A stretch of DNA of 63,803 bases, from the NCBI GenBank assembly GCA_902527265.1, contig CABZNY010000006.1, positions 1 to 63,803 on the forward strand, written 5' to 3'. Both the position numbers and the translations under genes were made by a program. Shown one piece after another: positions 58,780-63,803 of the stretch; the stretch's first letter is position 1, and every line of letters begins with the position of its first letter. Origin of the DNA: an uncultured Pelagibacteraceae bacterium (lineage in GTDB: Bacteria; Pseudomonadota; Alphaproteobacteria; Pelagibacterales; Pelagibacteraceae). The notes below the pieces were generated by a model. That model saw nothing but the letters and a program-made list of their open reading frames with translations, had not been told where the DNA came from and ran no database searches.

Positions 58780-59176
58780 ATTGAACATCCATATCAGAAA
58801 GATGGAGTTTTAAAGCCTTAGTAGAAATTTGTATTTCTCTAATAAAAAATATTATTGAAATCATCATAGACAAACAGCAGGTTCCAAAAATTACTCTAGC
58901 TATAATTAAACTTTCTAAATAAAGAGCAAATACAGTTAGCATATTAAATAGAAAGCCAAATGCTGCTGACATAATTGCAAACTTTAATACACCAATTCTA
59001 CTATTTAGGTTTATTAGTTGATCTTTCCATTCTGGCGGTGTGTGTTTTTCAAAGACGTACTCATCATGAATTTTTCTAATTAATCCACTTAAGGTATGAA
59101 ATCTATTGCTATACACACTCATTATAAGCGGTATTGCTGGAAACATTAATGCTGTAACAGTGTAATCTATATTCAT
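58769..59176 (-). CDS. DUF2721-family membrane protein
   Basis: 135 aa from the ATG at 59176. An N-terminal helix (TALMFPAIPLIMSVYSNRFHTL) is followed by a cytoplasmic stretch (IRKIHDEY) and two adjacent helices (about 66-84 and 90-110). The pattern matches DUF2721, whose role is unknown. It is divergent from ubiA across 52 nt, which include one GAGACTC (GANTC) word. Confidence 0.8.
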   Translation of the reverse strand: MNIDYTVTALMFPAIPLIMSVYSNRFHTLSGLIRKIHDEYVFEKHTPPEWKDQLINLNSRIGVLKFAIMSAAFGFLFNMLTVFALYLESLIIARVIFGTCCLSMMISIIFFIREIQISTKALKLHLSDMDVQFKE

Positions 59177-59228
59177 TCGAATCAATTTGATTATGAGACT
59201 CTGCTTTGCTATTTACAAGTAAATTGTT

Positions 59229-60095
59229 ATGCAAAACATCAAATTGTTCATTGAACTTACAAGATTAAATAGACCGATTGGCTACATGCTTTTATTTTGG
59301 CCTTGTCTATGGGGTCTTACTATTGCCTATAATTTTAATTCTGAATTTGAAAAGTTTTATTTTTATTCTTTGCTATTTTTACTTGGATCAATGCTAATGA
59401 GATCTGCAGGCTGCATAGTTAATGACATAGTAGATAAAAATTTTGACAAAAAAGTAGAGAGAACAAAAAATAGACCAATTGCATCGGGCAAAGTTTCTGT
59501 AAAACTTGCAATTATTTACTCTTTTGTTTTATGTGTATTAGCATTTTTAGTCTTGGTTAATTTTAATAAATTCACAATTTTAATGGCAATGTTATCAATG
59601 CCATTGGCATTTACTTATCCATTGATGAAAAGATTTACTTACTGGCCACAATTATTTCTAGGAATTACATTTAATTATGGACTTGTTCTTGCATGGATAT
59701 CTACAAATAACAGTATATCTATTGTTCCAATCATATTTTATTTAGGAGCCATATTTTGGACACTGGGTTACGACACTATTTATGGATATCAAGATATAAA
59801 AGATGATGAGATAATAGGAGTAAAATCTACCTCAATAAAATTTAAAAATAACCCAAAAATATTTATTTCTTTATGTTACTCATTTTTTTTTATTTCTTTA
59901 ATAATAATAGGAATTTTAATGAATTTTAAAATATTATATTTCCTTACTTTAATAATAACCTTTTTGCATTTATTAATTTATCAAATAAAAAATCTTAATG
60001 TAGATGATGCAAATCAATGTCTACAAAAATTTAAAAGTAATAATTTTTTAGGATTAATAGTTTTTTTAAATATTTTAATAGGAAAAATAATTTAA
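59229..60095 (+). CDS. ubiA: 4-hydroxybenzoate octaprenyltransferase
   Basis: Prenylates 4-hydroxybenzoate in ubiquinone synthesis. NDIVDKNFDKKVERTKNRPIASG is the first Asp-rich motif and YDTIYGYQDIKDDEIIGVKST the second. 288 aa, eight or nine helices; ends directly against msbA (TAA then ATG). Ubiquinone is the substrate of the bc1 complex encoded upstream. Confidence 0.95.
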   Translation: MQNIKLFIELTRLNRPIGYMLLFWPCLWGLTIAYNFNSEFEKFYFYSLLFLLGSMLMRSAGCIVNDIVDKNFDKKVERTKNRPIASGKVSVKLAIIYSFVLCVLAFLVLVNFNKFTILMAMLSMPLAFTYPLMKRFTYWPQLFLGITFNYGLVLAWISTNNSISIVPIIFYLGAIFWTLGYDTIYGYQDIKDDEIIGVKSTSIKFKNNPKIFISLCYSFFFISLIIIGILMNFKILYFLTLIITFLHLLIYQIKNLNVDDANQCLQKFKSNNFLGLIVFLNILIGKII

Positions 60096-61838
60096 ATGAC
60101 AAATATTGAGATACTGAAAAGACTTTATAAAGATTATACCAAAAATTATATAAATAAAATTTTACTTGCTGTTTTATTTTCAATTTTAGTAGCAGCAAGT
60201 ACATCAGCTACAGCATGGTTATTAGATCCAGCCATTGATAAAATTTTTTTGAATAGAGACCAAAGTCTATTGTTACTTATTCCTTTTTTCATAATTATTG
60301 CATTCGCTACTAAAGGCATTTCTCTCTATATGGCTAAAGTATTAATGATAAACGTTGCTGAGGAGGTAAAAAAAAAAATACAAATGGATATGCTTACATC
60401 TTTTATTAAGGCAGATACAGAATACATTGAAAATAAACATACTGGAAAATATATCTCAAATTTAAACTTTGACGTAAATCAAATAACAATGATGCTAAGT
60501 ACTTCCTTTTTGAATTTTTTCAAAGATGGTCTAACTTTAATAGGTCTACTTACAGTAATGTTCACACAAAATTGGAGACTATCTTTAATAGCTATAATTA
60601 TGATCCCACTAGCATCTGTAACTGCAAAAAGGTTGGGTAAAAGGATGGGTAAAGTAGCTACAGAAGCTCAAGAAAAATCTGGAGACCTAAATAAATATTT
60701 AATTGATTTATTTAAAAACCATAAAATAATTAAAATTTTTCAACGCGAAGAATTTGAGGAAAATAGATCAGAAAAATTTGTTAATGATTTGAAAGAAAAG
60801 TCGATTAAAATATCCACAATATTCATCAGGGCGACCCCAATTATGGAAATCCTTACAGGAATTATGATTGCTTTATTAATATTTTACTCTGGAAAATTAA
60901 TTATGAACGATCAATTAAGCTTGAATAATTTTTTTTCTTTTTTAGCAGCAATGATGTTGGCTTACCAACCAGTAAAGTCATTGGCTACTATAAATGTAGG
61001 CATTGGACAAGGAATGTCTGCAGGAAAAAGAATACTTCCAATTGTAGATATAAAAAATCTGATTGAATTAAATAAAGATAAATCAGAAATCGATTTTAAA
61101 AATGGAGATATAGATCTGAAAAATGTATATTTTAATTATTCTTCTAACGTGGAGAATAAGGTTCTGAAAAATATAAATATAAAAATAAATGGAAGAAAAA
61201 TGACTGCATTAGTTGGTCAAAGTGGATCAGGAAAATCTTCATTATTGAGTTTAATCCCTAGATTATATGATCCAAAGTCTGGAATTTTAGAAATTGATGG
61301 ACAAAATATTAGAGACGTTAATTTATTTTCTCTCAGAAAAGAAATATCAATAGTTGACCAAAATGTAACACTATTTGATGACACAATTTTTAATAACATT
61401 AAATATGCAAAACCAGACGCCGCAGATGATGAAGTTTATAGAGCTGCAGAGCTATCTATGTGCCAAGATTTTATAGATAAGCTTGAAAATAAATATCAAA
61501 CGATGATTGGGGAAAATGGGGTTCGATTATCAGGGGGTGAAAAACAAAGATTATCAATTGCAAGAGCTTTTTTAAAAGATAGTAAAATAATTCTTTTAGA
61601 TGAAGCAACATCCTCACTAGACTCTGAAACTGAAGAAAAAATTCAGAAAGCACTAGATAAATTAGTATTCAATAAAACAACTGTAGTCATAGCCCATAGA
61701 CTTTCAACAATTCTGAATTCAGATAAAATTTATGTAATGGATGCAGGTAATGTTCTTGACTCAGGAAAACATGAGGAGCTTTTAAAAAAATCTGAAACAT
61801 ATAAAAACTTCTACAATAAGCAGATAAACAAAAACTGA
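60096..61838 (+). CDS. msbA: Lipid A export ABC transporter (MsbA-like)
   Basis: Half-transporter of 580 aa with six membrane helices (about 20-310), then the ATPase domain: Walker A GQSGSGKSS, signature LSGGEKQRLS, Walker B IILLDEATSSLD, and the H-loop AHRLST. Following it with waaA and lpxK supports the function of flipping lipid A-core. The family also includes multidrug pumps, but the context decides. Confidence 0.92.
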   Translation: MTNIEILKRLYKDYTKNYINKILLAVLFSILVAASTSATAWLLDPAIDKIFLNRDQSLLLLIPFFIIIAFATKGISLYMAKVLMINVAEEVKKKIQMDMLTSFIKADTEYIENKHTGKYISNLNFDVNQITMMLSTSFLNFFKDGLTLIGLLTVMFTQNWRLSLIAIIMIPLASVTAKRLGKRMGKVATEAQEKSGDLNKYLIDLFKNHKIIKIFQREEFEENRSEKFVNDLKEKSIKISTIFIRATPIMEILTGIMIALLIFYSGKLIMNDQLSLNNFFSFLAAMMLAYQPVKSLATINVGIGQGMSAGKRILPIVDIKNLIELNKDKSEIDFKNGDIDLKNVYFNYSSNVENKVLKNINIKINGRKMTALVGQSGSGKSSLLSLIPRLYDPKSGILEIDGQNIRDVNLFSLRKEISIVDQNVTLFDDTIFNNIKYAKPDAADDEVYRAAELSMCQDFIDKLENKYQTMIGENGVRLSGGEKQRLSIARAFLKDSKIILLDEATSSLDSETEEKIQKALDKLVFNKTTVVIAHRLSTILNSDKIYVMDAGNVLDSGKHEELLKKSETYKNFYNKQINKN

Positions 61839-63073
61839 TGTTTTTTATTTATAATATTTTTTTATTAATAATATTATTAATCTCACCAATTATCTTAATA
61901 ATCAGAATATTTTTAGGGAAAGAGGATAAAATAAGGTTTAAAGAGAAGTTTTGCTTGTTTTCGAAAAAAAATTATGTGAATGGAACAATATGGTTTCATG
62001 GAGCGAGTGTTGGGGAAATTTTAAGTATAATCCCAATCGTAGAAAAATTTGAAAAAGACAATAAAATTAAAAAAATTTTGATCACTTCTTCAACAACTAG
62101 TTCTTCTTATATTTTATCTAAATACAAATTTAAAAAAACAATTCATCAATTTTATCCATTTGACTTAAATATTCTTACTAAATTATTTATTAATTATTGG
62201 AAGCCGAGACTGGCAATATTTGTGGACTCAGAAATTTGGCCAAATATGTATAATAATTTATACAAAAAAAAAATTCCTTTAATACTTCTTAATGCAAGAA
62301 TTACTGAAAAATCATTTAATAGGTGGAAATATTTTCCCAATTTTTCAAAGAATATATTTGAAAAAATAAGTGTTGCATTGCCTCAAAATAAGGAGTCAAA
62401 AAAATATTTAAAACTTCTTGGTACAAAAAATATAAAAATTGCAGGAAATATAAAATTTTATGGATCAACATTGTCAAATCATAATAATTCTAATTTAAAA
62501 AAGAAATTTCTTAAAAAAAATATTTTGTGTGCTGCTAGTACACATAAAAGTGAGGAATTATTTATTGGCAAAGCTCATCAAGAATTAAAAAATAATATAA
62601 AAAATTTATTAACTATTATTATACCTAGACATATCAACAGGAAGAAAGAAATAACTGATGAATTATCAAAGATTGGATTAAAGTCTGAGATTCATACTTC
62701 CTCTAAAACTTTAAAAAGAGACACTGATATATATATTGTAGATACTTATGGAGATGCTTCTAAATTCTACTCACTATCTAAATTAACATTTGTTGGAGGT
62801 TCATTGATTTTGCATGGTGGGCAAAATCCTTTAGAACCTGCACGTGAAGGAAATTATATTTTATATGGTCCTAATGTTGATAACTTTAAAGAGGTTTATC
62901 AAATGTTAGAGGACTTAAAAATTGCAAACAAAATAAATTCAATAAAAAATTTAAAAAATTTTATTCTGAAGAAAATCAATTATTCAAAAAATAAAAAAGT
63001 GAAATACAAATTGAATTACTTAGGTAATAAAATAATAAATAAAAATATATTAGAGATTAAGAAATTTGTCTAG
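61838..63073 (+). CDS. waaA: 3-deoxy-D-manno-octulosonic acid transferase
   Basis: GT-B glycosyltransferase adding Kdo to lipid A. 411 aa with an N-terminal membrane helix (about 3-25). WFHGASVGEILSIIP and the C-terminal FVGGSLILHGGQNPLEPAREGN are signature segments of WaaA (KdtA). The start shares a base with the msbA stop (ATGATG region), and the lpxK ATG follows directly on the TAG. Confidence 0.95.
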   Translation: MFFIYNIFLLIILLISPIILIIRIFLGKEDKIRFKEKFCLFSKKNYVNGTIWFHGASVGEILSIIPIVEKFEKDNKIKKILITSSTTSSSYILSKYKFKKTIHQFYPFDLNILTKLFINYWKPRLAIFVDSEIWPNMYNNLYKKKIPLILLNARITEKSFNRWKYFPNFSKNIFEKISVALPQNKESKKYLKLLGTKNIKIAGNIKFYGSTLSNHNNSNLKKKFLKKNILCAASTHKSEELFIGKAHQELKNNIKNLLTIIIPRHINRKKEITDELSKIGLKSEIHTSSKTLKRDTDIYIVDTYGDASKFYSLSKLTFVGGSLILHGGQNPLEPAREGNYILYGPNVDNFKEVYQMLEDLKIANKINSIKNLKNFILKKINYSKNKKVKYKLNYLGNKIINKNILEIKKFV

Positions 63074-63803
63074 ATGAAGATAAGTAAACCAATATTTTGG
63101 AATAACAAGAATCTTATTTCTTTGTTTTTAATTCCATTTTCAATGATTACATCAACCATAAATTTTTTTAAAAATTTCTTATCAAAAAAAAATTTTAAAA
63201 TTAAAACAATATGTGTTGGAAATATTTATTTAGGTGGGACAGGAAAAACTTCTCTTACCATGGAGATAAATAATATTTTAAAAAAAAGTTTCAAAACTAT
63301 ATTTATCAAAAAGAAGTATATCGACCAATTAGATGAGATAGAATTGCTTAAAACTTATGGAAATGTTTTTAGCGATAATGATAGGAAAATAAGTTTGATT
63401 AAGGCTGAAAACACAAGAAAATATAATTTGGCTATCTTAGATGATGGTTTACAGGATAAAACTATAAAATATGATATTTCTATTGCCTGTTTTAATTCAA
63501 GTTATGGGATTGGAAATGGACTATTAATACCAGCAGGTCCTTTAAGAGAAAATTTATCTATGCTGAGAAATTACAGTGCAATTTTTCTGAATGGTGAAAA
63601 AAAAAACAAAAGGCTTTTTTCCATTCTAAAAGAATTTAATAATCATATTTTTTACTCAAATTACATCTCAACTAATATTAAAAAATTTAACAAAAAAAAT
63701 AAATATCTATATTTTTGTGGCATAGGGAACCCTGAGGAATTTGAATATACACTTAAAAAATATAAATTAAATATTGTAAAAAAATTTATATTTCCTGATC
63801 ATC
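63074..63803 (+). CDS. lpxK: Tetraacyldisaccharide 4'-kinase, 3' end beyond the window
   Basis: The first 243 codons of LpxK, which phosphorylates the lipid A disaccharide. P-loop VGNIYLGGTGKT at about residues 51-62, LDDGLQ near 120 and IPAGPLRENLS near 155 are typical. The SRGYGG segment and the GDEP motif usually found between the P-loop and DDGLQ are not visible; that part is compressed (KKKYIDQLDEIELL). The gene is cut by the window edge at 63803. Confidence 0.9.
   Translation, partial: MKISKPIFWNNKNLISLFLIPFSMITSTINFFKNFLSKKNFKIKTICVGNIYLGGTGKTSLTMEINNILKKSFKTIFIKKKYIDQLDEIELLKTYGNVFSDNDRKISLIKAENTRKYNLAILDDGLQDKTIKYDISIACFNSSYGIGNGLLIPAGPLRENLSMLRNYSAIFLNGEKKNKRLFSILKEFNNHIFYSNYISTNIKKFNKKNKYLYFCGIGNPEEFEYTLKKYKLNIVKKFIFPDH

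Overview
The window looks like a stretch of the core chromosome of a SAR11 alphaproteobacterium (Pelagibacterales, Candidatus Pelagibacter or a close relative). The reasons are the very AT-rich sequence, the extreme compaction (most neighbours overlap or lie within 10 nt), alphaproteobacterial gene orders (mutY/dciA-dsbA-smc, rnhB-ccrM, a separate F0 ATP synthase operon, petABC), and a crtI-crtB-crtY-blh set for making retinal, as expected in a proteorhodopsin-bearing marine oligotroph. No rRNA, insertion sequence, prophage, integrase or CRISPR array was seen. One tRNA gene is present.

Layout. 1-3.6 kb: the first 16 codons of a leftward gene, trxB, a PsiE-family gene, an extended SDR and an aspartate-type aminotransferase. 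3.7-10.3 kb: a tightly coupled chain uvrB - pteridine-reductase-like SDR - exported hydrolase - folB - uvrC - pgsA. 10.3-13.9 kb: ilvE, then MarR, OmpR-type and EnvZ-type regulators, and ubiK. 13.9-19.9 kb: lgt, midA, pgeF, prs, rplY, pth, ychF. 19.9-22.5 kb: the cytochrome bc1 operon on the minus strand. 22.5-24.3 kb: trmL, hemF, greA. 24.3-28.2 kb (minus): a TPR lipoprotein-like or secreted protein, ispE, tRNA-Gln(UUG) and cca. 28.2-30.8 kb: a family-4-like uracil-DNA glycosylase, a 44-residue membrane protein, rnhB and ccrM. 30.8-33 kb (minus): an FAD monooxygenase and mutY. 33-38.9 kb: dciA, dsbA-like, a very short smc, and the F0 genes atpI-B-E-F'-F. 38.9-45.7 kb: crtI, crtB, crtY, blh, a small membrane protein, ispH, thrB, rnhA. 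45.8-46.7 kb: the only gene-poor patch, with two small genes, a GC-rich hairpin and imperfect repeats. 46.7-54.6 kb (mostly minus): peroxiredoxin, thrC and the aa3-type cytochrome c oxidase operon, followed by a second subunit-III-type gene. 54.6-59.2 kb: a SCO protein, rsmE, a haloacid-dehalogenase-like gene, DoxX, pirin, a quinone oxidoreductase and a DUF2721 gene. 59.2-63.8 kb: ubiA, then msbA, waaA and a 3'-truncated lpxK.

How the genes fit together. The largest theme is energy: bc1 complex, aa3 oxidase with heme and copper assembly factors, ubiquinone genes (ubiA, ubiK), and the ATP synthase F0 sector beside retinal synthesis. Isoprenoid supply genes (ispE, ispH) feed both carotenoid/retinal and ubiquinone. 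DNA upkeep (uvrB, uvrC, udg, mutY, rnhA, rnhB, ccrM, smc, dciA) is the second theme, and the outer-membrane lipid block (msbA-waaA-lpxK, lgt) the third.

No clearly new defence or mobile system is visible. The best leads are regulatory and architectural: a ccrM promoter whose core contains a GANTC inverted repeat, a tRNA-Gln gene ending 3 nt before the start of cca, an apparently hinge-less SMC, two strong dyads between divergent respiratory operons and their neighbours, a mutY/dciA junction with zero spacing, and the small repeat-flanked patch at about 46 kb.
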